Assembly: GCA_014706295.1 (NCBI GenBank)
Contig: JACSVZ010000001.1
Coordinates: 40,422,383-40,486,382, forward strand
Origin: Lycocorax pyrrhopterus obiensis
Taxonomy: Eukaryota; Chordata; Aves; Passeriformes; Paradisaeidae
Direction of reading: 5' to 3'
DNA: 64,000 nt
In this document: positions 37,901-51,078 of the stretch, one piece after another
How positions within the stretch are numbered: the stretch's first letter is position 1
Layout of the letters: each line of letters begins with the position of its first letter
Program-made: the position numbers and the translations under genes
Notes under the pieces: generated by a model
What the model was told of the DNA's origin: nothing
The model's input: the letters and a program-made list of their open reading frames with translations, nothing else
Databases searched by the model: none

Positions 37901-40900
37901 CTGGTGAAAGCTGGTATCTCTTATTTAGCCCAGAGGCCTGTGAAGAAAACCACAGGAAGCTAGTAATTAGCTTGTCAGTGTCAAAAAACGCCCAAAGGCT
38001 ACAACCCAGAGAAAATTTCCAGATGTAGTGATTATTGTTACACACATTAAAAAGTATACACATACAAACATCCACAAGACATGTAGTCCACCTCCATAGA
38101 AAAGGTTGCAAAATAAAAGCCACAAGGCCAACATGAAGGATACCTAGTTTGGAAGAGAAGTGCTACAAATATGAAAGCTAAAAGTTGACCAAATATCAAC
38201 ATTTTTAAAGTGATAAAGATAATACTGCAAATTTATCAACAGAATAAAATAATCATATTTCAAAAAGTCTCCTCTCTCAGCATGAAAAAAATTTTCATGG
38301 TCCATCAAGCAAACACTGAGTCATCCAGATTTATCCAGACAGGAAAAGTAGTTGTCTGTTCAAAGATAAAATGTACAAAACCCAAAATTCAAGTGCATTG
38401 ATTTGATCTCTTGCAGATTTAGACAAAAAGAAGGGAAAAGCCAAAAGAGGAAACTGAAAACACCTTTATCGTGAGCTGAAGAAACAATTTAAACTGAGTA
38501 CCATGCCAAAACCAAAAAATACTATTAATAATATACAAGGTTTTCCTGGCTAATTGGGGCAACAAATGCAAACAAACTCTGTAAAGGCAGAGCAGATTAT
38601 TTTAACAGTCCACCACATGCAAACCTCTCTAGCATCAAGGGCAAAGGAAGGAGATTACTGCATCATTTAAATTTCCCCTTATGCTATCAGCCAACAGCTT
38701 GTGATTTCTCTTTTCACCTAAATCAGAACTTCTCTAGGAGAGACTGTGGAAGACTCATTGAAAGAGAAAGGACAGTGGTACTTGCAGAAACACAAGCAGA
38801 AAGAAAAGAAAAAACTGAAGAGGCAGATGAAGCAATGACTGTAAACAGGTGACATTCCTGCCACCATCTTATCTGAAACGACTGTTTGCTTACAGTGCAG
38901 TAATAACCAAAAAACATTTCTGGGAGAGGTGGTATGGGAATCCACACACATCACTTCCTTGACATCTTTTACATCCAACCTCCCTTGTGTACAAACTAAG
39001 AAGGTGTTTTGGCTGCTCGTCTGGGAAAACAGTACAGTCTTTTAAATTCTTTCCCTGCCCAGTGTATTCAGAAATAACAACATTTTTTACAATTGGGATT
39101 TATAAAAACTCTGCAAAGTGCTTAGGTCTTTGAAGAACAAAATTACACACCACACAGTGCTAAGAAAATTAAGAAGCAGCCCAAGTGAATGAAAACTTGC
39201 AATTTTTAGAGATGCTTGCTGAAGCTGCCATGGGACAACCTCTTCAGCATTGCAGTTGGGTTTTAAACATGCAAAGCTGCATATTTCCAAAGGAAGACAA
39301 AACTCCAGGTATCAAATAGCATTCTATCTCAACTCCTCCACTTTCTTTACTACTGTGGAGTCTAGAAAAGACCAAATAAAACACCCCTGAAAAAGAACAT
39401 AGAAATTTGGTTCTTATCTAAAAGTTGAGGTATCTGAGAGATCAAAAGGAAGTCTCGTGGTGTAAAACACTATTTGCAGACCACGTCACCACAGTAAATT
39501 TAAGTAATTACTTCTTGAATACGTAAAACAAGAACCTCTCATGAAAATAGTGTTCCCATAGTAACTTCATACATAAACACCTGTACAAACCATGAGCTGG
39601 AAGGTGAGTGGGGGAAGAGGGAACAACTTCAAAACAGAAGTGGAAGAGCTGTCGAGATTCTTCCCTCCGAAAGAAACAAAAGCAGCTGGAGTGAATCGGT
39701 GGGGAATATTAAATCAAGGAACACAGTGCTAAGAAAAGGTGAAAAAAACCCTTCTGATGAAAGCCAGGCCCTTTGCAAAGGGCTGTGCAGCTCCTCTACC
39801 ACAACCATTTGAAGCAGTCATGCTATGAGGGGAATGTGTTCCGCATCCCATTCCTGTTCTCACAAGCTCTGGGCAGTTCAGCAAACACTTATGTGCACAA
39901 GGCAAACATAAAATAATACTGATAAAGGGCTTATTTGTTTTTTGCTTTGACCAGCATCATCAATTACTAGTAAAATACTAAAAAAGTTGGGCCATCTCAG
40001 TTTACCTTTCCAAGTTAATTAGCAGTAGAGGTCGACACAAAAAATCGTTCATTAAGGATATGAACCCATGTGCTCTGACCCACACTGGATGCAGTTACCC
40101 ATATGCTTTCAGTGATGATGAAAATCAATCTCTCTCACGTATTTCATGACCCATCACATCCTCCCCAGGCTGAATCTTACAAACAGAGCAGACCAACATC
40201 CACTCTGAGCTCCTGTGGAAAGGAGTGGGCTCATCCCAGCTGTCCCTGCTGCTGTCATCTGCACCCACTGAGCCATTCAGTGCACAGGCTAACCAAAACG
40301 GACCTCAGGGGCAGGAAAAGCATGGAGGAATTAGGTTATACCCTGATCAATTCTGTGATCGATAGGAACAGCAACCAATTTACAGAAATGACTGCACTGG
40401 TAATTGGCCTGTATAAACGAAGGGGAAAGAGGAGGAAAAAAACCCAGATGGGGACAAGAGTAGCTCAAACAGGCTGCAGCATCAAAACCCACACCAGTTG
40501 CAAGCAACCATTGTTGCTTGAATTTATATGGCACGCTTTCATCCTGAGGCATGATCTGTAAGGCGCGAAACGAAGTGTTGTGTAATTTTTTTTTTTACTT
40601 AGACCAGTTATGTTGTTTCATTTTTTTAATTAGTCCAAGGCATACAACCGGGAAGGAAGAGGGGAGGTTGAGCCATGCTTCCCCCCTCGGTGGGGTGGCT
40701 GTGACAGCAGGGCTGAGCATCAGCTGTGGGCAGTCACGCTGCCAGAATGGAGAGGAGTGGAAACACTGCTGGACTTGTGGCCTCACTCAGTTCTCATGAG
40801 CCCAGCAAAGAGAATGTTCCCTCAAGTCACAGCCTCAGATGTCAAAAAAAAGAGCTGTTCTTACACGGTGTTTTTGCAGACCACCATGCCAAGCTGTTTT

Positions 40901-43900
40901 CCTTTTAACATTGTAGCCCCACATGTAATGTTTCAAAGTTTAGCCCACATGCACCAGGAGGAGGTACCAGGGTTCCTCCCAGTGGGGAGACACAGAAACC
41001 CCTCCACTGAACCCAGGATCTCATTAGCTGTAGGAAACTCACGGCTGCAACAGTGTCAAAAATGCCAGCTATTGTACAGCACGACTCACCCTCCAGCCAC
41101 GCAAGGAGCCCGGCTCGTTTGTGCTCCGATCTCCTCGGGAGCTGGATGCTGGCACATCCCAGCAACCTTTCCTCTCTGCCCTCAAGGTCAGAGCTGGCAT
41201 ACCAAAGCAGGCATGCCTGAAACCACGAATCCGCTGGGACACTTTTCCGGTCCCTAGAACAGCAGGTATTTTCACCTATTCACTCAAATCCGCGCGTGGC
41301 CTGCAGCAGAGGAGGCACCTGGGCTCCTTTACCTCCTCCCAGGGCAGGACCTGGCTGCACAAACTACCCCAGGTGCCTGTTTTCTCAAGCATACCTCTCT
41401 ACAAGGCCAAACAAGTGTTCTCACAAAAGTAAGCCTACTGGCAAAGCAGAAGATGCGTTCAAACTTTAAAGGATTATCAGTTGCACTTGATCACTGAGCA
41501 CGAGGACAGAGTTGTAACTATGTGGCTGTGGTGCTGTGCAAGAGAAAAGCAATTTTGGAAGGTTTTAAGCAAGCAGAGAGCAGGGCAGACTTCATAAACC
41601 CCAGTCCCATGCTAACAAAGGAGAGAGTGCAGATCTCCTCATGCTGCGTTGCCATTAATCCAGAGGGACCAAATGTGAGATGGAGAGAGAAAACTTAGAT
41701 GGAACTTACAATACATACACTTACATATCATGTCTCGAATCTTCCACCAAGAGTGCAAATTACCAGACTAATCTGTTCAATGTTTTTTAAACTTATCAGG
41801 CCACTACTGTACTAAGGGATGGTAGCAATATGAAATCATATTCCACCTAACGACCATGTGCCAAATAGACTCACATTTTCATTAATCTGTGGAGCCTTCA
41901 TTAGGTCGTTGAACCATTTTAAGCAGCAGAAGAATCTAGAAACTACACAATAAATTTTGATCCACTCTGATGTGCTTGCTTACTGTTCTGCAGCCTTCAC
42001 AGTGTTACTAACGTATAGCCTACTTCACTGTTGTAAATTCGCAGCCCCATTTGACTCTTTGATAAAGTAATCTTTAGGCTTATTCTAAACACATTTTATT
42101 TGTGACTGAAAGAAAATTAGGCAGCTAAGCTAGCAGAAAATAAATCAGACCAACTGTATGAATTGATCCAGTGGCTGAACTCATGAAAGTTCTGTCTTCC
42201 ACTTAAAACAACTAAGACATGGTAAAAATCACTTGCAAGCATGCAGCAGAGCAGAAATTATCTAAATGCCAGCTATGTGAGATTACCTATACTACCACAG
42301 TTATTTTCTGCCAAACAGGGTTTGCACAATCAGTTCTCACTCTTGCAAATCAGCCTGGCAGTGCTCTGACAAAAACCCTCTGAGGTACACAGGAATTCAA
42401 CTCACTGGGAGCATCTCAGAGGCTTTGCATGCTGTGTGCATGGACCTAATACAGTAATTCTACAGAGCCTAGGATTACTCTCAGCTTCTCAGGGCTGCAA
42501 AAATACCTTCACAGATATTAAGCCAAGCATGTATCAATGCAACGCCATATTTCAGAGTCTGAGGTAAACCGAACGCTCTGAGGTGTAGTTACGGAGCTAT
42601 GGTACGGAAGTACCAAGATGCCAAATGGCACAGCTGCTGCTATGCTGACGGAGCACGGTGGTCAAAACCAAACCCGCTGGGAGTTACGTCTGCTTAACAT
42701 CAATAGCTGTGTGACTGAGGCAGGCACAGCAGGTGGCAAGTCATAGCTACAGGGGGAAGGACCTAGCATGCAAGTGAGAGAAAACCTAGAAGTTCTGCTG
42801 GCCCCCCAACAATACGGACACGGAGACAGAACAGCAGCTAGAGGGAAGTAGAGATTCAAATTTATCAGAAACACACATGAAGAGAATGAAGGTGGCATTT
42901 CACCATCATTTTCCACATCTTTTAGTATCTACCAATTCCACCATATGAAATTTCAGACTTCTGAATTGTTAAGTGTGTCAAGCACATATACTGTGGTGTT
43001 AGAGCTGCTTTGTCAAATACAGTTTATAAAAGGTGGGGAGCCTTTTTGAAACCATCAGTTTTTCACGAGTTGGATGTAAAATAAGCAGGTGGTTGACATC
43101 AGGTTACTGTGCTTTTGGGAAGTTCAGCATCAGGTTTGAAAGGAAGGCTTAACTTGCACTCACAGCAACATAGTACTACTTTTAATGAACCAGGTAATTA
43201 GCAACTCTGTAAAAAGAAGGGTATCCCTGAGTGTTGAACAGCAAAAGCACTACATTCATTTGCAATTTAAAGGCCAGAACTGGCAAGATCCTGTGCACTC
43301 TCTGCTCCCATTTGGAGTCAGTGGAAATGAACGGCACGTAACACCTCTCAGGGTTAGATCCAAAGGAAGAAGCGTTCATCTGACTTAAGTTACCACTTCA
43401 CTTGGAAAATACTTAAACTTTGGAAATGACAGAATGAAAGCCACTACTGAATTCATTGCAGAAATCCTCATTTTCAGTAAAGGTGTTGTGGGAACATATA
43501 GTGAAGAGCCACAAAAACATCTACTCCACATTTCCAATATGCTGCTGCAAACTGCAAGTACCTAAGGAAATAAAGGGGAATCGTGAAAGCTCTTAAGAAA
43601 CTATGAAGATTCTGTGCTAAACCTCTTATAGGTCAAACATAAATTATATACCTTATTTCCAACACAGGTCCATTATTAATTCCATCTGCAACATCCAATA
43701 CGCTCATTTCTCTCAACTTCTGCTTTACCCTTTCCATTCCTCTTCACGTAGACAGTGCTCACCTTGCCTAAGACTCTCGGATGACTCTTTTTAACACAGT
43801 ATCCACACAAAAAGAGAGTCAAATGCATATATTTAAAATTTCTTAATGAGCTAAAAATTTACACCGGCAAGTCAGGGCCCTTCCTGTCTGTTCTGAGCAC

Positions 43901-46900
43901 ATATTTTATTTCTGACCTACTGTAACTATGGTAAAAATCAGACCGCAAAGTCTTGCATAGCCTTATCTGTTTTGAAAGGTGCTTGGCACACCTTTCTGAC
44001 CTAAAAAAGGCAAGGAAAAATGTATGAGTGTGTTGTGTATCAACTCAGATTCTAATGTTATGCAATACCACCAGTAATCAATGACCTTAGCAAATAGATA
44101 CAGTCAGAGAAAAACTCAAGACTTAACAATGCACAATTCAGTCTCCGTAAAAATGTGTGAGGAAGCAAAAGAAAGCAGCCAGGATAGTGCAGGTGAGCAG
44201 GTTCTCCATTACACCTCTTCTAACTGCAGGGAGGAACACACCAGATAGCAAGAGTATTATCTTAGAAGTCTTTTTCTGACAGTCAGGGTATGTCCAAAAG
44301 GAAAGGGTCCAGTTTTTCAAAGAGTGAAATTGACAGAAAGTGAACTGAAGAACGCTTTGACTCTGGAGGGATTTGTCCTGTTCCCATCATTAGTATTCCA
44401 CTGCTCCCTGCAAAGACCTCAGACACTGCAGAACAACTCGTGATGCTTGCAGCCTGCCACTGAACTGCTAGGTTTGGATGCATGCCTTAGACTCTCAGGA
44501 CTGGCATAACTAAACCTTCACATTTATATTTAGCTATACATACAAATTCAAGTGCAAACCCAGAATGTGAAATGACCTATGCAAAGCCTACAGATCTTTC
44601 ATTCTTACAGGTTTCACCTCTGCACCAGTGGTTATTGATTGCATGGAGAACAAAAGTAATGTAAAAAGTTTAAAGCCGGCGACATCAAGAAATTCTATTA
44701 TTGATGGCATATTTGTCTCTTCTCCTTCATCCCGGTTTTGAAGCCCTTCTAACTTGTTGAGATCTCACACTTCAGGTAGCCTGGCAGAGCTAATGGAAAA
44801 AAACCCACAACTTATCTCCCACCATGCAAACCCCAGTTATTCTCCTCTGCTTCTCAGAAGAACATCTGGAAAGCAACACCATACAAGAGATTTGCTCAAG
44901 GGTAGGAGGGCATGAGAAGCAAAAAATCCTTCTGAATATTTGTGCTATATTTAAACACCAGACCAAAGCTTACACTTGGAGTGAATGTCTGTCTCTCTGC
45001 TGTGGGAATGCAGATCCAGGCACTGAACAAGGATGTGGTAAGCTTTTCACAACATGCCCCAAAGCAATGACATTACTGCAAGACTGTAAAAATGGAACAT
45101 GCAGTGCTTCCATCTTCTATTGCAATTGTTGCAGGGAGAAAACATGGAGCAAAAGGAAATTTCACCAGTGCACTGGGGAAAAAAAATCTCAGTTTTCAGC
45201 ACAGAAAGTTCACTTTTTGTAGAAATACCTCCTACAAAGAAGATGCAAACAAAGAAGGGACGACACAGTAAAATCAAAGCAACTCAGAAAAAATTTGAGA
45301 AGGTGTCTTAGTTTGGAATTCAAAATGCACATAAAACTGGAGCAATATCAGAATCAATTGTCAGTGAAAGCAATGAGAGCTAGAAGTACTTAACTAACTT
45401 GGGGAAAGAACATCCAGAACAAGCAGTAATATTAATTTTACTGTTTACATCCATAAATTAAGGGAACCATCTTCTGAGAAACAAACTGACTTCATTTTTT
45501 CAGTATCATTTCACCTCAACTTGTTATTTGTGCATCCTTCCCCATCCTAACAGGAACAAAAGTATTGTTCATGCAAAGTGGCACCTAGGAAAGATCAAGG
45601 CTGACATAGGAGGATTGCACAGAAAGCTAACTTTTTGGGGAAGCATATTCCCAAGGTGAGTAGTTCACATAATCAAAATCATTGTGGGAACTAGTTGCCA
45701 CATCTAAATTCATAAATATCAAAATTAAGTCATTACCAAGAGAGCAAAGAGTTGCTCAGCCTGAACTGCCAGTACTACACACAGCATTTGAGACTAACAG
45801 CCGCCTGTTCACATGAAATACAAAAGAAGTTAATGCAGCTTCTTGCATGAACTAAGTAGGTGGGAGCTACACTAACTGTCAGGATTAGGGATCCTGTAGG
45901 AGTCAACGAGCAAACTTACCACTGGAGCTAATTGCCTTTTTATTTTCCTGTATGACTGGGAAACAGTGACGTTAGTCACTGCCAATTCCAGATAAAGATA
46001 TGTCTGTGTGACACCTACGTGACAGCCCAGCTAATTAGGGCACCAGAAGAGATGTGCCACTGGGAACACAGAGGTGTGGGCTGATATCCTCTCTGAGGAG
46101 GACAACTCTTTCTACACAGAGTGTGGCAGGGAACTGCTGCCACAGTCACAGTGCTGTTGCTGTTTCCACACCTCACCAGGCTACACTCTGCTGTCAGATG
46201 CAGCACAGACGTGCTCTTGCTCCTGTCAAGATGACTCTGCTTACAGTAATGCAGAAAGTATTAAACAACGACAGACATCCTACATGCATCACAACGCACA
46301 CTGTGTAAAGTGAAAACAGCAGATTCTTCTGTTTTCTTTTGCTTCTGTGTTTTTCCAGTGTCTTAAGCAGTAGCTAATCTGTAACACTGAGGGCAGTGTT
46401 TAATGTACAAGTTCATAAGTAAAGGCAATGCTTCTGAAATATACAACAGATAAAGGGGGAATTCCAGAATAATGCTGTATGGTTTGAAACACCACACTTT
46501 TTTGTTCCTTTACAACTTTTCACACCAGCAAACAATAATTTCAAAATTACAGCGAGATCTTACACTAGGCGCGTGCTAATTGTGGGCCATTACTAATTTA
46601 AAAATCCATTCTCTTCCTAAGTAACAGGAGTTTACTTTTACCCTAACTCATAAACACCTAATTAGTTTCCAGATCAAAAGTGTGGTTGCCATATTGTATC
46701 TGGAGGTGTCTACAGAGTCACTCTCACCTTGCTCTGTTGTACTTTAGCATGTCTGGTTTTTATTGAAAAGGGAAAGAGTAGGAAAGTCAATTTTGCAGGT
46801 ATTCTGGTCAAGGTGGAAAGGTTTCACTGGAGATAAAGGTTGGGCTTCACGCTAAATTTTTGGGGCTTAGAGGAGTGTTCAGGAATTTGTTTTCAAATGA

Positions 46901-47184
46901 GCTCTGCAAGTTTGCTCAGCTTGAAACATGAACTATCATGAAAGTCACATTCTACCTTCTTAGTTCACTTCTTCAGCTGGTTGAATGAGACCTTTCAGCA
47001 GTTATAAAACTGCACTTTTCCAGTACATAGAAACTTGTCTATAATACTGCCTCTTCCCAGTCACTAGGTGCTCTGCACACACAAGTAATATTTTTAATCT
47101 CACAGCCAGTTATACTGGCACACAAACTTTCACCAATGTCGATTACACTGTACAGGGCTTGTACAACAGTATCTAACTTTGACT

Positions 47185-47201
47185 CTTTTTTTTTTTTTTT
47201 T
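47185..47201 (+). repeat. Poly-T run
   Basis: Seventeen T residues in a row. No retroposon body was recognised on the minus strand upstream of it. Confidence 0.9.
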
Positions 47202-48640
47202 GGTGAACTGTGTCTTTTGGAGCATTCCTACATGAGACAGCTTCGATTTTTGCTGTGTTGATGCTCACATGAAGTCTCCTCTGGGCCACACACTGAACTA
47301 TGAGCAGTGTTAAGTTATCCTGGTGCAACATGGAAAGTTTTAATTAAAACCTGCCTTTCTACTCCTTCCTCCATTAATGTACATGCTATTGTACTGCAAA
47401 ATCTAGCAACAACAAATGACAAAAACTTCCATTTGTCTTTTGTATGTAAGAATTCTAGATAAACCACAATTGCTGTCCATAGTTATTACTGAAGTAACAG
47501 GATGAAATTAATTAAGTTTCTTGTATTTTACTCATTCTTAAACAGTCACATTGTTGACCAACTTATCATAGAGATAAGTAAATTACTGTATTTATTTTCA
47601 CACTGAGTAATAGAAGTAGAGAAACATACTGTGTCATTCATAGCTGGACTTCATGCAGCTTATAAATTTAAAGCAAGGACTTCTACATCTAAGGTTAGTT
47701 TGCATTAAGATTGGCCCGAGTTTGAAATGCATTAGCTAAGAATAATAAGTCAACAAAGGTAGTATCCCTAAAATGTCACCAGATTAATAGGAACCAGTAA
47801 AAAGCAATACAAGAGTGATATCTTTCATTTTATTAGAGTAAAAGTCTTCCTCTAAAGTTATTTTCTCCAGAGTGGAAAGGTTTACAAATGATGAAGGTGA
47901 TCATGCCCTTGAAATCCGCCTTGACCACAGCTTTAAAAAAAGAGCAGAAGAACCCCCTTCTGCTTCAGAGATGTTTTAACTTGGACCTTTGCACAGATAA
48001 ACTAACACACCTACATCTCAGACAGTGGAAGAAAAATATATGTAACTTATAAAATGCTTCTTTGGCAAAATCACAGGGGAGACACCAATAAAATACAACC
48101 CTACTCCCTACTGGAAGTGCTGAAAAAGCTAAGCAAAACAAAAATATTGCAGTAATTTAGTGTCAAGCAATTTGTAAACTACCTTAATCAGAACTAAATT
48201 TGTAATGGCTGCACCAAAACATCTGCTTCCCCTCACCCTTAGATTTAAGTGTCCCTATTACTTTATGCAATTTTTTTCTTTTGTTAACACAATGTGTGGG
48301 CAGTCTCTTAGGAGAGACTGCCACGATACCAACAAATTTGTAGTAAGGCGTGATTTGACACTATGCTGATATGCACACTGTACTGTGAGTAGGAGACAGC
48401 AGCTTACCAAATCATTTTCTGAAGAAAAAAACCCTCAAACATTGGCCATCGAGAAAGGTCTCCAAAACTAACAGCCAGAAGCAGATTTCAGAGGGACAAT
48501 CACCATCTGCTTCCAGCCAATATGGCCAAAAAACCCTTGTATCATTCTGCAAACTGTGTAAATTCAGCTACTTTTACTTTGTACTTATTTTGCTCCTCCA
48601 GTTTATCTTCTCTGAAATGTTCAAAGTCTCACAGAAAAGA

Positions 48641-48688
48641 GAAAGGACCTACATACATGGAAGTAGAAAGGACCTACATACATGAAAG
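48641..48688 (+). repeat. 25-bp tandem duplication
   Basis: Two adjacent copies of a unit starting GAAAGGACCTACATACATG, nearly identical, the second slightly shortened. Confidence 0.88.
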
Positions 48689-51003
48689 AATGGACATGAG
48701 AAGAAATACCACCAAGGAAGCTTCAGCTGCCAGTATTTCTTCAGCTGCCAAGCTTTTAACTTAGTACTTTCCTTTATTTCTCCTCTGCATGGAGAGCAGA
48801 TGGATTCACACTCCAGTATCTGGTGGCATCACAAATCAGTGAATCTCAGCTTGACTGAAGTCTTGGAAGCAAGAAACCGATTAATTATTTTAAGCTTGCA
48901 GAAGCCAGACAACCCAGAGGAGCTCTGCCAAGCAAATACGGAGTAGAATTTATGGATGTAATTGTGAACTTCTGATAAACTGACACTGGTTGGAAAAGGT
49001 CTGGTTCACTTCAGAGTGACGGGAATGAGTTTCTAAGAAGCATAAGGAAAAATTGTGACGGATGGCTGGAATAACTTCCAATTGCAGCTTCTTTCTACAG
49101 GTGTCCCAAATCCTCATTGTTACCTCTGATCCTGCTGTTGAGTAATCCCCGTGCAATGTTTAGGATAGGTCCACATGCTGCTTGTACTTCACCTGCACAC
49201 CAGCACTGCCTCTCCTTCACTGCAGTAGAATACTTCACACTGTGTTGTTTCCTCTCTTACCCCAAAACAAACACCACTTCAGGCTTTCTCTATGAAAAGA
49301 TTTCCTTTTTTCTGCAGTGAGCTTTTCTTTTTCTCTTTTCCCTTATTCAGTCTTGAAGCTCTTTTCTGAGACATCTGCAAATTAGTCAGCTATCTCCTCC
49401 AATTCCATGCACCAAATCCAGCCACTCCACTCCAGCAGTATTTCTCTTAATGCCAAATTCAGCTGTGGTACAGCCTTCCAAGACTTGCCTGGCATTTTCC
49501 TCATGACAGATTCATGGAGCACATTAGATGTCATGATGGAAGAACCACACTTGCAGCTTTTGCTTATCTGACTATTAATTGTGATCCTGCACCATGTCAT
49601 GTTGGCTTTTTGTTTTCTACAGACTGTAATGGTGATGGGAACATAATACAGAAGCAATACAACAGTAAAGAACCTGCAGGGAGCCTGCAAACAGGGCTTT
49701 TTTTCCAAGTATTTCACTCAAGTGTACTAGTAGTAGGATTGACTAAATAAATTCTCAAGTCGAGCAATGAATGATCATCTCTTGCCCTCCTCCCACTACA
49801 CACACACTCATTTAGTACTGCATCCATTTAAGAAGACATTCACCAGTCTCCCTGCTCAAGCACTATATAGCAGACATGCGTGGAATGAGACCGCAGGCTG
49901 CTATGAAATGTGGGCCAGCTGCTCCCCACTTCCTGTGTGACAGCGGGCATGAGCGAGCAACAGGTAGACACAGCTAAAAGCAAGCCCCGTTTGATTATTT
50001 ACAGGTTCCCAAAACCAAACCTGGTAAGAGTCCATAATGATTAACAGCCAGCTGCTGAAGAGAGTCACAGCAGTCCATAGTTCGTAGGAACAAAACCAGT
50101 GGTGCTTCAGTGGGAGATCGGAGCAGTGAATAACAGCTCCCACACGCTCAGCTTCAGGCCATTTGTGCAGGGGAAGGAAACCCCCAAGTCCTCCCTCAAT
50201 GGAGCTGGCTAATTACAGTTCATTTCTACTATCAGTGCTTCTGTACTCCTTTCCTCTACTGTGTAGATAAATATGCCAACGTCAGGGCCTAAAAGGTCCT
50301 TTTATATCTTTTCCTTCACTTCATTCCGTTCAGTTTTCTATTTACTTCCTCTTTATTGAAGTCAAGAAACACAAAGTTTTGCAAAGAAAAAATGAGCAGA
50401 CTAAACTATAATTGGCAATTCTAGCATCACTAAACAAAAAGCCTCCTGACTACCCATTTATAGATTCCAAACCTTTCTTTGGGAAAGGCTCTTCCTGAGA
50501 TTTCTTCTGCACCTTCCCAACAGGTGACTTACCTAATACCTACAAAAAGTGTGCTATCAAGTAAAATTCATACACAGAAGACCCCCAAGACTACTAAGTC
50601 TCATCCGGAGCAGTTTAATGGCACTGCTTCTCAAGGGAAAGACATCAGTGGAGAGATTTCACCTTTTGCAGGTGCAAATTTCATACCCATCATAAAAGCA
50701 GCTGTTTTTAAAATTTACTCTTACAAGCTACAATACCTCTTGCAAGTTTATGCAGCTTACACAGAGACAGGAGACATGAAATTCTCTGCATTAACAGAAC
50801 AAAAAATCAACTTCACAGCAGTCACTGCCTGTAGGTCCTAACAGAGTTCACGTGAACAGTAAGAACACTAATATTACAGAGGCTTGTTTTCCCCTCTGAA
50901 TATTAATAGCATGCACCATGGATTTGCAGCAAAAGTATTTTAAAACATTTAAGGCCCATTGCCAAACTGTTTCTTAGCCTAGCAGTTCTGTCCAAGCATT
51001 TCC

Positions 51004-51078
51004 TTGTGCAGAGCCAGGAGCTGGACTCAGTGATCTTGCTAGGTCCCTTCCAGCTCAGGATATTCTATGATTCTATAA
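51004..51078 (+). mobile_element. CR1 LINE 3'-end remnant
   Basis: Plus-strand piece containing GAGCTGGACTCAGTGATCTT, AGGTCCCTTCCAGCTC and the tail ATTCTATGATTCTAT. This is the last 75 or so bases of a CR1 element. Its GGTCCCTTCCA block differs from the GGTCTTTTCC form seen at 21.4 kb, pointing to a different CR1 subfamily. Confidence 0.88.

Larger units (their letters stand above)
33021..51003. other. Long intronic stretch without a supported gene
   Basis: Eighteen kilobases without a recognised transposon. It contains a foldback of T-rich and A-rich sequence at 34880-34937, a 25-bp tandem duplication at 48641-48688, a T17 run at 47185-47201 and a CpG-richer patch near 41070-41310. Open frames of 152 codons (40103-40561), 166 codons (40757-41257) and 132 codons (44824-45222, cysteine-rich) have no recognisable domains. 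The low repeat content is notable for so long a stretch. Confidence 0.5.

Noticed and set aside
40103..41257. Two plus-strand frames of 152 and 166 codons
   Set aside because: They overlap other frames on both strands, have no recognised motif, and the second coincides with the CpG-rich patch where stops are rarer.
48299..48322. Perfect 10-bp stem with 4-base loop (GGCAGTCTCT / AGAGACTGCC)
   Set aside because: One such short perfect hairpin is about what chance gives in 64 kb once loop lengths are allowed to vary. There is no T-run or longer pairing to suggest a terminator or microRNA precursor.
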